Part shown: positions 1 through 11,709 of the stretch, piece by piece
How positions within the stretch are numbered: the stretch's first letter is position 1
How the letters are laid out: each line of letters begins with the position of its first letter
Source of the DNA: Voacanga thouarsii
Taxonomy: Eukaryota > Streptophyta > Magnoliopsida > Gentianales > Apocynaceae
DNA: 64,000 nucleotides
Reading direction: 5' to 3'
Assembly (NCBI GenBank): GCA_026120185.1
Contig: JANUWF010002362.1
Span: 248,001-312,000, forward strand
Program-made: the position numbers and the translations under genes
Notes under the pieces: generated by a model
Database searches by the model: none
What the model saw: the letters and a program-made list of their open reading frames with translations, nothing else
What the model was told of the DNA's origin: nothing

Positions 1-2054
1 AGATGAAAGCTGAGTGAAGAAGGTTAATGGTGGCCGAAAGGAAGGAGTGCAATGGTAAAGGAAAGGTCTGGTTGTTTGAGGGACATTTTATGGAAGGTTG
101 CTAAATTAATATTACTGGAATTTTGGTATTCAATCAAGGCATGATTGCAGTGGTTTGTTGGAGATATTTTCGATTGGCCATGTCTGATTTTCGTGTAGAA
201 GCTTGGGGAAGACAATGGAGTTCAGTTCATGGCTATTTAAGAAAGGTTTGTGCAGAAGAAAGATGAAGTTTCGGCCAGGGCTGGAATGGAAAACAAAGCT
301 GGAAAATTCTGTCCAGTGATTTTCGCAAGTTGGAAAGAATTTCTGGGCAGATTTTCTGCCATTGTTCAGTCGATGTTACAGAAGAGTTTAAGGGGATTTC
401 AAAGGTCTTTCAAGGCTAGTTTCCAGCCTTCTTTATGGAGGAAAAACATGGCTAAGGAGCTGGGTGAATCTGGAAGAAAACAGCTTGGTTTAAGACCACT
501 TAAGCTGCGATTTTGCCCTGCGATTTTTCAGGTTTTGCACAGCATTTGTGCAGCCTAAAAATGGCCAGAAAAATTCAGATTTCAAGTTTATCAAAAGGGC
601 CATTTTCTGGTAGCATTTGAGAGAGAATAATGGTTGAGAATTTCGACATCTTGAAGGAACAAGAAATTGGAAATTTTCAGTTCATTACGTGAAGGAAAAT
701 GAACATAGCTAGAGTGAAGTTTAGAAGGTTCACTAAGGGAATTAATTCTCTTGGAATCCTTCCCCATCTCTTCCACATTTTCAGTCCATAAGATGTCTTT
801 CACTAAGACATTTTGAACCTTCCAAGCCACAGCACTTTACTGAAATTTCTAGAATGAAATTGGCTAGAACAAATGTGACCAATCTAACGAATTGAGAATT
901 AAGGAAAATTAAGGATCATGGAAGAATGAATTCCCTCAGGAATTTTGTGTAGGGCACAAGAATAGGATTAGGGTACTCCTATCATATCTCCCCTAGGACA
1001 ATACCTCTACTCTACTCTAAAGCACTTAAGCCCGAAAATACAACCTTCCAAAGCAAAAATAAAATTTAATCATGCTAAAATTCCAATGATTGGATTTGAA
1101 CCCCAAGACCTCAAGAATTAAATCCAAAGCTTTAACCACTAAACCACAACAACTCTTGTTCTTATTTTCTCTCTAAAATATTTTTCCTATTTAATCCTCA
1201 AGCTATCTCCCTATTTTCACCTCAAACAAAAATTACCATTATGCCCTTCTTACTCAATACTCACAATTAAGCCTTCTAGGTCACAAAACACAAATCCAAA
1301 GCATATAATTTCATATAAAAATATATTTAAGCATGCAATAAAATATGATATGCATCCCAACCCCCTTACTCTAATTTGGTTTCGACTGGGGTTTCACACC
1401 CCATCTCAAACATAATCCCCAAAACCTGCTCACGTTCAGTGAGCAAACCAATTTCATTTTTTTTTTTTTAAATATGCTTGTGGGGACATCAATAGTCCCC
1501 ACCTCAAACACAATTTATTCTTTTTTTTTCTATTTTAGAAAACATAAAGGAGGGATCATTCTCACTTACTTGGAATTAATTCAAACAATCAAAAAATGCC
1601 TCAACTCCAATATTTGCTTCCTAGTCCTTTTTCACCATCAGTTCCTAATACAATAGCAAAACCCCAATCAATTCTGAGGGTATCACCAATCTTAAGCCTA
1701 TATAAAAGCTCAACAAATACTTGATAATTAATTAATTAGGCTACTACAAGCGCGAATAAGAGGAGAGATGATTAATTACCTTCAATAGTACCCTATGGTG
1801 ATAACCCTAATTGTTTCTTCCTTTTTTGTTCTTCTGTGGAACTTATGTCTCCGCCTCCTGATGTTTCAAACGTGTGAGTGAGCAACTAACGTTGTTGGAG
1901 TGTATAAGATATTAAAATTTGCTACTAAGTCCTCCACTTTAATTCATAATTTAAAATGGCCTCCATAAATCTATACCAGTCTTAATCTACTATATTAATT
2001 AGGTAACTAAAATAACCTAATAATACCTACCCACTAGTTGGGTCGGGTTTTACA
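1..2054 (+). mobile_element. 3' part of a long Ty3/gypsy-type LTR (left end outside window)
   Basis: No coding capacity is recognisable. The stretch ends in GGGTCGGGTTTTACA, a typical 3' end for long LTRs of Tekay/Del-like plant Ty3/gypsy elements, and the next base pairs (from 2055) are in-frame copia gag. It therefore looks like a gypsy LTR, solo or the 3' LTR of an element whose remainder lies left of the window, inserted in copia element A. Its length, over 2 kb, is high but seen in this group. A tRNA-like pol III motif sits at 1091-1150. The left boundary, PPT and TSD are not visible, so assignment rests on the right end and general LTR character. Confidence 0.5.
1091..1150 (-). other. 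tRNA-like A-box/B-box pair
   Basis: Reading the minus strand, an A-box-like GTGGTTTAGTGGTTAAAGC (about 1128-1146) is followed about 25 bases later by a B-box-like GGGTTCAAATCCA (1091-1103). This is the internal RNA polymerase III promoter layout of a tRNA or a tRNA-derived SINE. A full cloverleaf with acceptor stem is not evident, so this is not called a tRNA gene. It may be a tRNA-derived segment captured in the LTR. Confidence 0.35.
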
Positions 2055-2055
2055 C

Positions 2056-2560
2056 CTGGCTCGCAAGGCAGGAAGTTCTTAGGGTAATCATAAACACTAG
2101 GATGGCTAAGGGGGCATCAGTTCAAGAGTATTTGCTCAAGATGATTACCTAGTTTGAGGAGACCAAAGTCCTAGGCGCAATGATAAATCCTGGGAGCCAA
2201 ATTAACATGGTTCTTGAAACTCTGCCTAATTTATATTCTCAGTTCAAGTTTAACTACAACATGAACAAGTTGGATATGAATCTCAAGGAGCTTATGAAAG
2301 AGCTCCAGGTAGCAAAGAAGATTATAAAGCTCGTGTCAAAGGTTTTGGTCTCTCGTTCTACTTCTTCTTCTTAAATTAAAACAAAGCCTAAGAAATTTAA
2401 AAAGAGAAAAGTCCATAACAATGTAAGGGCCTAGCCCAAAGAATTTGGTCAAGTCAAGCCCAATGGAAGCCTAAAGGTAAATGCTTCAAGTGTGGCATGA
2501 AGGGGTATTAGAAGAAAGATTGTCCGAACTTCTTAGCCAAGTCTACTTTAGGTATTGCTC
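2056..2560 (+). pseudogene. copia gag remnant (element A)
   Basis: The frame starting at 2056 reads as the middle and C-terminal part of a copia Gag (UBN2/retrotran_gag type): a MAKGASVQEYLLKM segment, a TAG stop near 2150, then the YNMNKLDMNLKEL region at about 2255-2300, where this family conserves YNMNKL. The CCHC zinc knuckle at 2482-2523 keeps all three cysteines (C-x2-C ... C), but its histidine-bearing centre is interrupted by a TAG. The N-terminal half is missing. Gag forms the particle that packages the element RNA; this copy cannot. Confidence 0.8.
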
Positions 2561-2577
2561 TATAGCTAAAGTATATT

Positions 2578-5500
2578 TTGGTGGTTGGATCAACATCTTC
2601 CTGGATAGTTGATTCTGGAGCCACTGACCATATCTGTAACTTCTTGCAAGGGTTCAGAAGGACAAGGAGATTCGTCAAGGGTAAGCATGGACTTCAAGTA
2701 GGCAATGGAGCAAGAATATGGGCTAATGTAGTGGGAGATCTTGAGCTTTTTTATTATTATTATTGTAATAGGAAGTTAATTTAAACAATATTTTATATGT
2801 TTCTTACTTTAAATAGAATTTGATTTCAGTTTTCAAATTGATGAATCAAGGATATTCTATTTCTTTCCATTCTAGTTTTTCTATCAATAGATATGGTAAT
2901 TTAATTTGTACAGGAAACATGTATGGAAATCTCTTTTATGTACATCATATTAGAAATCAAGTAAATAGTATTCAAACTAAACCTGATAATAAAAAGAGAA
3001 ATGTCATACCAAATGACTCGTATTTGTGGCATCTAAGATTGGGACATATAAATCCCAATCGGATTCAGAGGCTAATCCATGATGGGCCTTTTGGTTCATT
3101 GAGAACGGAAGAATGGCCTCACTGTGAATCTTGGCCTAGAGGTAATATGACGAAAAGGACCTTTACCAAAAAAGGGGATAGAGCACTAGAAATACTAGCA
3201 CTAGTTTATACGAATGTTTGTGGTCCGATGACTACACCAGCTAGGGAGGCTACGAGTACTTTATCATTTTCATAGATGATCACACTCGTTTTAGTTATAT
3301 TTATTTGATGAGTGCAAGTTTGACTCTTTTGATAAATTCAAGGAGTTTAAGGCTGAAGTGGAGTGTTAAACAAGTAAATTAATTACAAATTTGATATCGG
3401 ATTGTGGTGGAGAGTACCTCCTCGGTGAGTTTAAGAATTACTTGGTACATCATAACGTAGTATCTCAGTTAACTACGTCTAGGACTCCCCAGCAGAATGG
3501 AGTAGCTGAGAGAAGAAATAGAACTCTGATGGAAATGGTCAGAAGCATGCTGAGTCATGCATCTTTTCCTATTTCTTTTTTGGGGTATACCTTAGAAATA
3601 GCGTATATATTTTAAACTTGGTGCCTTCCAAATTAGTACCTAGGACATCCTATGAAGTGTGAACTGGATGAAAGCCCAATCTAAACTATCTTAAGATATA
3701 GGATTGTCCAATGTATGTACTAACAAAAGAAAGTAAGCTATAATCAAGATCAGAGTTATGCTACTTCGTTGGGTATCTGAAAGGAACGAGAAGTAGATAT
3801 TTGTATCATCCTCGAGAACATAAGGTAGTTGTTAGTACTAATGCTAGATACTTAGAGGATGAACAAGTTACATCCACCATGAGTTCAAGTAGAATAAAGT
3901 TAGAAGAGAAGTTGATCACTGATTCAACTTCAAGTACTTCTAACATCCCAATCGAGGAACCAAGAGAAACACTACTGGATGTTCCTATACAAACTAAGCC
4001 TCATCGTAGTGGGAGGATCACAAGAGTTCCAGAAAGGTGGACTGGCGAGATCTATGATCTAGTTTCTGATCATTAGGAACAAGATCTCACTAGATACAAG
4101 GAGGCCATTGTTGATGCTAATGCAGACAAATGGCAGCTAGCCATGAATGCAGAGATTGAGTCTATGTACCTCAATTAAGTCTAGAATCTTATCACTGCAC
4201 TTGATAGGATAACACCTATTAGGTGTAAATAGGTATACAAGAGGAAGAGAGCTGCGAATGAAAAGGTTAAAACCTATAAAGCAAGGTTAGTTGCTAAAGG
4301 CTATACTCAGAAAGAAGAGATCGATTATGAGGAAACCTTTTCACCAGTAGCCATGCTTAAGTCTATCAGTATTCTCTTAGCCATCGCATGTCATTATGAC
4401 TACGAGATATAGTAAATGGATTTTAAGACAGCCTTTTAAAATAGCTATCTTAGCGAAGACATCTATATGTCCCAATCAGAAGGTTTTGTTGCTAAAGGTT
4501 AAGAACAAATAATCTGTAAGCTTAAGAAGTCCATCTATAGACTTAAGCAAGTGTCATAAGCATGGAATATACATTTTGATGAATCTATGAAAGCTTATGA
4601 TTTCATTCAAAATGTGGATGAACCATGTGTGCATAGGAAATCAGATAGTGTCAAAGTGATTTTCTTGGTACTTTATGTACATGACATTCTACTCATTAGA
4701 AATGATATCAGGACATTGTCATCAGTTATGGTTTGGCTATCTAGTCAATTTAGCATGAAAGATATAGAAGAAGCTAACTACATTCTAGGTATTAAACTTT
4801 TTAGAGATAAGAAGTAGAGAATGTTAAGCTTATCCCAAGCTGCTTATATTAACAAGATATTAGTTAAGTATATTATGGGTCAATGTAAAGAGGCTATTAT
4901 ATCCTTTAGTTATGGATTAACCTTATCTTCTAAGCAGTGTCCTAAAACACAAGATGACAAGTAGAAAATAAGTAGGATCCCTTATGCTTCGGCTGTGAGA
5001 AGTCTCATGTATGCAATACTTTGTGCTAGGACAGATATCTACTTTGCAGTAGGCATGGATAGTAAATATCAGTTAAACCCAAAAGAAGCTCACTGGCAAG
5101 CAATAAAGCATATACTCAAATATCTCAAGGAAACAAGATATTATATACTTGTATATCGTGTTGATGATTTGGTTCCTACCTGTTACATAGACTCAGACTT
5201 CTATGCGGATAAAGATGAAAGAAAATCCACTAGTGGATATGTATTCACTTTGTCTGGAGGAGCTATTTCATGGAGAAGTATTAAACAATCCTGTATTACT
5301 GATTTAACTATAGAAGCTAAGTACATTGCTACTTCAGAAGCTTTTAAAGAAGTTATGTAGCTCCAAAAATTCCTCACAGAACTTGGAGTAGTACCGCATA
5401 TGAGCCTGTCACTATTTATTGTGACAACACTGGAGTAGTGTCACAATGCAAGGAACCTCAAAACCATAGGAAAGGCAAGAACATAGAGAGAAAGTATCAC

Positions 5501-5660
5501 CTCATCTGAGAGTTTATCCAAAAAAGGGAGATTGTGGTCGATTAGATTTCCTCTGTCAATAATCTGGCAGATCCCTTTACCAAGCCTTTGATAGAAAAGG
5601 CATTTCGCAGACACTTAAATGTCATAAGAGTAGGCACTTGTGGACTTTCTTAGCATTTGT
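2578..5660 (+). pseudogene. copia pol remnant: protease, integrase, RT, RNase H (element A)
   Basis: Protease: SWIVDSGATDHICN at about 2600-2645, with the aspartic D-S-G-A intact. Pre-integrase: LWHLRLGHINPNRI near 3025-3065. Integrase core: DCGGEY near 3400 and QNGVAERRNRTL near 3490-3530. Reverse transcriptase: YKARLVAKGYTQ near 4275, and the catalytic box as YVHDILLI (normally YVDD) near 4673. RNase H end: ADKDERKSTSGYVFTLSGG near 5205-5260 and a DPFTKP-like end near 5570. Several pieces are in different frames and at least ten stops are visible. The order integrase before RT is diagnostic of Ty1/copia. Confidence 0.85.
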
Positions 5661-5676
5661 AATGTAAGTGGGAGAT

Positions 5677-7142
5677 TGTTAGAAAATATACTCTCAAAGA
5701 CTATGTATTTTGTGTAAATATATTGTAATAAAATATTTATTCATTCAATTTAGTTTTTTTCTTATATTATTGTACATTTTAGGTCTAAGTATGACAAGTA
5801 ATTGTCTATGTGTTGGGTTATTCTTTACAGCAAGGTATAGACCATGGGTACTTATCATATAAGTAAAATTATGTTCTTAGTTATTTGATAGAATTGGGCA
5901 TTTTGTCATGGTAAAACTATTATTCCATGAGTTCCAATGATGAATGGTTTACCTTAAATTAGTGAGCAGTTTACTCACATCACTGGCATAAGCGTATTTT
6001 GAATACATAGAACTGGACCTATAGTAGTGCTCTCTTATAAAGTACTATAATTATAGAGACCGGACTATTACTGCTACAGCGTGGATGGATACTTTCATAC
6101 TTAAGTATGAGTTGGTAGTCTGGCAAATCTAGGGTTTTATACGTTGATATATGTTGGGCGAGATTTCTTTTATGAGATCAATATCCTTGTATGTTGGGTG
6201 TATTACTCTAGTTAGTTAAGAATGACTCATACAATAGAATTTCTTTGCTTCACTTAGTGAAGTTAAATAATTCCCTTATGATTGTCCAGAATAATCTACT
6301 AATCCAGGGCCTTGGGAACGTGATTTTAGAATGTGTACTTTTAGGTAGCTTCCAATGATAAGTAAGTACATTCAAGTAAGTCATGGATTATTGTACTAGA
6401 AATCTAATGATTGTAGATGTCTTTGAGATGGGTGATAGTACATTTATCATGTCTTATTGATGGGTGTTATATAGAGGGGTATTTTCGTCATTTCACCTAT
6501 AGGTTGGAGACATTACTTTAGTAATATTATTCTTGGGGTTAATATTCTCATATGGTGATAAATGAAAATATTTAAAATGGTAAAATGTAGATATTTGATA
6601 GTAAAGGCTTTTTGGTCATTTTATTAGCCATGAATAATATGTCTCTTGGTCCTCAGAGGAGCTCAAGTTACCTTGGTATTATTTAGACATAATCTGGGCT
6701 TGATGGATATTTATTAGGAAGAGAAATAAAATTTATTCTAAGAGTCGAATTAGAATTGATAAATTAGTCTTGAGTTTTGATAAGACTCAAAAAAGATAAT
6801 TAATTAATTAAGAGAATTGAACTGATATATATTGACATATATTAAGAGTCTAATTAGAATTAATTAATTAGTTTTGGGTATTTAATGAAGCCCAAAAAAG
6901 ATAATTAAGTAATTAAGAGGATTGAGCTAGTTTCGGATTGGTTCTGGAGCATAGCACCAAGCCCATTAGGGTTGAATGTTTTCGATCGTTAGGGCTTAAT
7001 CAAGCCCTAAGGCTGGCCGAAAATGTGTGTACAAGAGAGGGAGAAAAATAACGTGATTTTTCTAAGTTCTCTGTCTCAAGAATGATGTCTTTCCCTTTTC
7101 TCTATTGTAGACTTTTTTCTCGTCCTCTTCTCTAGAAATAGA
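5677..7142 (+). repeat. 3' LTR of copia A, 3' end lost
   Basis: A polypurine tract AAGTGGGAGAT at 5666-5676 directly precedes TGTTAGAAAATATACTC, a standard copia LTR start. The LTR runs about 1.47 kb, contains TATA-rich sequence and long AT-rich blocks, but lacks the expected terminal CTAACA. Near 7143 it changes into sequence that aligns with the 3' internal region of element J (about 39105 on), so the end was lost by deletion or insertion. Confidence 0.75.
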
Positions 7143-9275
7143 GTATCTTATATTATGGATTTAAAATTTGCTTGACTTTGGGTTATGAATAAGGAATGTG
7201 AGGGGAAAAAAAATTTTGCGTGAATCGAAAAAAATGTGAGTTGAAAAAAAAAATTCTTTCATCTTTCCAAAAAAAAAAAAAAAAAACTTTTGCAGAAAAG
7301 AGGGTTAATATGGAGAGAAATAGCAAATATTGTTCGATGCACTCTCTTGAGACTATCCTGAAGGCAAGAAAGCAAGGAAAAAAAGACCAAATAATGAAAA
7401 AAAAAACGATAATGACTATAAGGGTGCTGATATGGTGCGTGAAGAGAAATCCATTTACTTGAGGCTATCAATTCCCTAAGTCATTGGAAAAAAAAAAAAA
7501 AAAGAGTAGAGTATTTTCCTTATTTCATTAACTTGAGTTGTGTAAATTTGAGTTTATAATGCTTGAATTGGTTAAATAGCTTGACTTGTATGATTTATGT
7601 TATCTAGGTTTTTGCTTTAGGAGTAGGATAATTTTCTTGTACTAGATATAACCTTGTTTAACTTAACTTTGATGGCTTTGGGATTATTTGATTTAATACA
7701 TAAGTTTGAAAGGTTTTAAACGGGTTAAATGAATGACAAGTTTGTATTTGAAGTTGGAAGAAGATTGTTCCTTTATTATGGATGAATTTGCTAAGGATAA
7801 GTTGAAAAGTTGTTTTGTCTTAAGCCATTTACTTAATGTTCTAATTCTTATTTGCTTGAGGACAAGCAAAAGTTCAAGTGTGGGGGAATGTGATAGGGGT
7901 AAAATTCATCTATATTTTCCTAGTTATTTGAGGGTGTTTTGTGATACATTTGTTGTAATAATAGGATATATTCATTCATATTTGATATTTTACCCTTGGA
8001 AATGTATTTTTGATTTTTATTGTAGAAAACGACAAAAAACGAACAAATCGTCACCGTAAGAGCACCGTGCGGCCCGATCTAGAAAAACAGGGGTTTTGTC
8101 ATTCAAAAAATAGAGCACGATAGGGCCAACTAGAGCCGGGTATGCCAAATGGATCCGACGCCAGCCCTAATCTGCCCAATGTCGGCGAGCTTTCCAATTA
8201 TGTGCGGATTTGGTAATTTCCCAAGAGTTTTGTCATTTTCCAATCTTTACTCGGCCCAAGACTCTTAGGGAACGAATTTTAGCCTCTTAGAAGCCTATTT
8301 AAATAGGAAAAACATAAGACAAATGTGTGATTTGAAGGATCTAAGCTAGCTACTTATTATTCAAGGATAAAATCACCACTCAAAGGAGCAATGTCCAAAT
8401 AAGGTTTTCATGAAAAAAAGAAGCACTTGTCTATAAGTTCTAGCTTATATCCTTTGTTTACTTTTCTAGAACAATGATGTGCGTAATGTTTTGATTGTAA
8501 TTGGATATTATTTTGGAGATTATGATTTTGAGTTAATTGGATTTTCTGATCAATATATTGTTGTCCTTGGTATTTGATTACTTGTTATCATCGGTTATTG
8601 ATACGTTTTCTTCTAATTGACTTGGGAAACGATCTTAGAAGTTCAATGCATTGATTTCATATTTATTAGATCTTAATGGACTTGAGAAACAAAGTTAAGA
8701 TTAAAGAACTAAAGTAATCAAAGATTGGTTGATTTCACATAGAGCATGGGGCCATTGGGTAATTTTATGTTTATGAGGAATGAACTTAACGCATCTTTTG
8801 GTTGCTTTGGTTTGATTGGGAAATCCCCTAAATTAGTTAATGGATAGTGATTCTATAGATTGGGAAAAGGAGTAGAATCTACATAAGTAAGTTCATGACT
8901 TGAGAAACGATTGAATTTTATTTAAATTCCTTCATGACGCCAAGATGACAATTGATTGTGATAAATGTTAAGGGATTTAATACTATGTTTTCAAGATAAT
9001 TATCTAGTTGCATGAATTTGCATCCTTGAGTTATATCTATTTTTATCTTTATTTATTTCTCTTTTTATTCTCTTCTTATTTTATTGGCTAAAAAATAAAG
9101 ATTTGGGTAAAGTAAAGTGGGAGCCTAAATTCTCATGGATTCGATACTTGCTAGTCCCTATATTATACGATGGGTATACTTGCTCGAATGTGTGGTTTTA
9201 GTGGTTGACATTTTAATTAAAACTTGATTAATTGTGTAATTTGTTGGTAATATTTTCAACACTAAAAAACACACA
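7143..9275 (+). mobile_element. Tat-like Ty3/gypsy fragment B1: 3' internal end plus 3' LTR
   Basis: 7143-7890 matches the 3' noncoding region of element J (about 39105-39859), including the motif of a GAGGACAAGCAAAAGTTCAA tract followed by a G-run PPT (GTGTGGGGGAATG, 7878-7890). The LTR starts TGATAGGGG at 7891 and follows the J LTR through a GC-rich block (8050-8200), a TATA-like AGCCTATTTAAATAGG near 8286, and the U5 end near 9275, whose last 20 bases are too diverged to fix the boundary exactly. Everything 5' of 7143 is missing. It abuts antisense gag of element C. Confidence 0.75.
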
Positions 9276-10500
9276 TTAGCTTTGGTTTTAGAAAATGGCT
9301 TACTTCCTTTTATAAAATCTTGTTTTTCTTTACCTTTGTTAGGGTCTTGAACAGATGTTTTGCCCCACCCCCCCCCATGTGTAGCAATGCTCAATTTCAT
9401 ATCGTATATATGTGTAGCTAATTCTTCAAAGGTCTTTGGCATGATCCCTTTGAGAATATACGGCAGCCCCCATTACATACCTTGGATGCATGCATATTTC
9501 AATTTTAAACGATTCACTTAGATGATCTCTACAATTGAGGTTCAAATTTCTCCACCTGTTGATATAGTCCACCACTGTTCATCTTTCTATTGACAGGAGT
9601 TGGTAAGCTCTACTGTGTTCAAGATTCTATAGACGCTATAGAATCTGTTGACAAACTGTTGTTCAAGTTGTTCTCAACTATTGATAGAATAAGGTGCAAG
9701 AATAGTGTACCAGTCAAATGTATTTCTTTTGAGGGAACATACAAACTACTTCACTAGTAGATCCTCAAAAGTTCCAATGTTATTGCACATCTCGATGAAG
9801 TGAGCAACCTGCTACTTGGAATTTCCTTTACCATCAAATTGTTAAAATTTTGGTGGCTAGTATCTAACTGGCATCCTAAAATTGTCAATCTTTTTGTGAA
9901 TAATGCTTGCATATGTGAAGGTGGATTTGCTACCTCCTTCATACTTGTCCTTATTCATGTCCATGATGAAATCTTTGAGCTAATCCATAGGAATCATACT
10001 TTCAGAAGATATTTCAATAACCTGTGATTTCTTGAAAGTTTTCACTTTCTCTTGCACTTCAGATCTCTTTGAGGAGCTTGACTTGTTTAGCTAATCTTCT
10101 CAAAGCAATTGATGAGATGTGCGATGGTGAGATCTTACTCTTGGGAGCATTTGGCGAGTACTTCCACCAATTTTGTAAGGTGTGCAAATTACTCCTCTAG
10201 ATTTTGTGCGCTAGCCATCATAACCTGTGCCACAGAAGAAGCAGTTGAATTTTCATTGATGGAAGCTTTAGATTTGAGATCCCCATGGATGGATTAAAGT
10301 GTAGAGCCAGTACTTGAGCTTTGATCATCTTGCTTGGAAGTGTAGGACTTCTCCAATAAAGACGTCATCTTGTGCATTATAAAAGTAGCATCTTACTCCA
10401 ACTTTGCAGCTACAAGTAATGAGACAATACCGAAGTTTTGAGCCTCACTCTACGAAAAAACTCGAGCCTTACTTCTTGTCAGCATGCCTTAACTTGAAGC
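9276..10500 (-). pseudogene. Ty3/gypsy gag remnant (element C)
   Basis: Minus-strand translation gives, in order, a KIDNFRMPVRY-like N-terminal stretch (about 9860-9890), EMCNNIGT near 9785, then FVCSLKRNTFDWYT and SWEQLEQQFVNRFY (about 9620-9740). These are the hallmark W-rich segments of the plant retrotransposon Gag family (PF03732 type). DYINRWRNLNLNCRDHLSE (about 9520-9575) and MPKTFEELATHIYDMKLSIA (up to 9442) follow. Frameshifts and stops interrupt it, and the zinc knuckle and all pol are missing because the sequence is cut at 9276. Confidence 0.8.
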
Positions 10501-10670
10501 TTGTGGAGCTTTACCAATAGTTGCAGTAGCCTCCATGACATTAGCAACCTTCAAATGAGTAGATGCAGCTTTGCTAAGCCATTGAGTTTCTTTGTACTTG
10601 TACTTGAATTTAGGATTGAAGACAAGAGATGGGAGGTAAAAATTTTGTCCCATTGGGCACACCAGAAATT

Positions 10671-11709
10671 TGTAACTCGATAAAATTTCAAGTCTACAAA
10701 TCAAGATAGGAAAAATATCAAAAATACAAAATATTTAGTAAATATGAGAAGTGATTACAAATCTCTGAAAAAGTCCTAAAATACAAGATAAGTCCTCCGA
10801 TTCTTCTTTTTTAGAAAATGTTGATTTGAGCACTGAAAAGCTTGATCTTGAATCGAATAGAATTTGATAACGAATACTTGGTTGCCAAGCCTTCGAGACT
10901 TGTTTGATGCAGAACAAGATGAATACCTTGTAATTTGATGTAGATTCTGAACATTGATTTAATAATGATTTTGAACTTTGAATTTGTTGAAACTTGATTT
11001 TACTGAAGTTTAAACTTGAATGCTAAAACTTGAGCTTGTTGAAGTTTGAACTCGAATATTGTTGAAGCGTTGTTAAAGCTGGAGCTTAAATGTTGTTGAA
11101 GTTTGAGGATGTCTCTTGTTTATTGAAGATTTGGGGTGCCTTGAACTTTTGAAGGAAGACTCTATTTATAGGTTTAAGAACCTTTGATTTTAGTATAAAC
11201 AGTTGATATGTGATTTTAAGAAGTCTCCCAATAATAGGCTTGGGTTTGATGTGACTTGGGCTTAATTTAAGTTTAGCCCAATTTTATTCAATCGACACCA
11301 TTTGAGTCTAATGGATCCTTTACGAAGGTCCAACTTTAATAGCCCAATTCAATTCTATTTAATCTATAACATATTTGATTTAATTTGAAAGAAACTCTTG
11401 ATAATAATCCAATTTTAATAACCCAATTTCTTAATATATTGGATTTAATGAAGTTTTAATAATGGTTCAATTGCATTAATCTAAGAATAACTATATTTAT
11501 TCATGGATTTTATTCTAATTAATCAAGACTAAAATATTTAATTTTCCTTTCGTCTTAACCAAATAAAATAAATTTTCTCTAAGCTTTCTTATCTATATTG
11601 ACATTTATTTATAATAAAAATATTAAACGGGGATTTAAATAGAGATTATTAAACTGTTCCGTTGTCTACATCTCACCATCAAATTAAAAAATAGTTAAGG
11701 GCTACTACA
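10671..11709 (-). repeat. 5' LTR of element C with adjacent PBS
   Basis: On the minus strand the block starts TGTAGTAGCCC (11709) and ends CGAGTTACA (10671), giving a TGTA...TACA inverted end. A TATA box, CTATAAATAG, lies near 11163-11172 in the same orientation. Four bases past the end is TCTGGTGTGCCCAATGGGAC (10648-10667), which has the position and look of a primer-binding site; I do not assign the tRNA. Gag follows in the same direction. Length 1039 bp. Confidence 0.7.

Larger units (their letters stand above)
2055..7142 (+). mobile_element. Ty1/copia element A, 5'-truncated and degenerate
   Basis: Copia domain order is seen on the plus strand: gag, zinc knuckle, protease, integrase, reverse transcriptase, RNase H, polypurine tract, 3' LTR. 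The 5' LTR, PBS and first part of gag are absent because the gypsy LTR ending at 2054 abuts gag. The 3' LTR is cut near 7142, where Tat-like sequence (B1) begins. Many in-frame stops and frameshifts break the polyprotein, so the copy is dead. Confidence 0.85.
9276..11709 (-). mobile_element. Ty3/gypsy element C, truncated (LTR, PBS, gag)
   Basis: Reading the minus strand from 11709: an LTR (11709-10671), a primer-binding-like site, leader and gag, cut off at 9276 by the end of B1. Pol and the 3' LTR are absent. Because B1 ends exactly where gag stops, either B1 inserted into C and its partner half was deleted, or the two were joined by a deletion. Confidence 0.75.

Noticed and set aside
250..558. 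102-codon plus-strand frame as a host gene
   Set aside because: No homologous motif, lies in LTR-like sequence, no neighbouring exons.
1079..1152. Functional tRNA gene
   Set aside because: Boxes A and B are present but no acceptor stem or clear anticodon arm could be paired.
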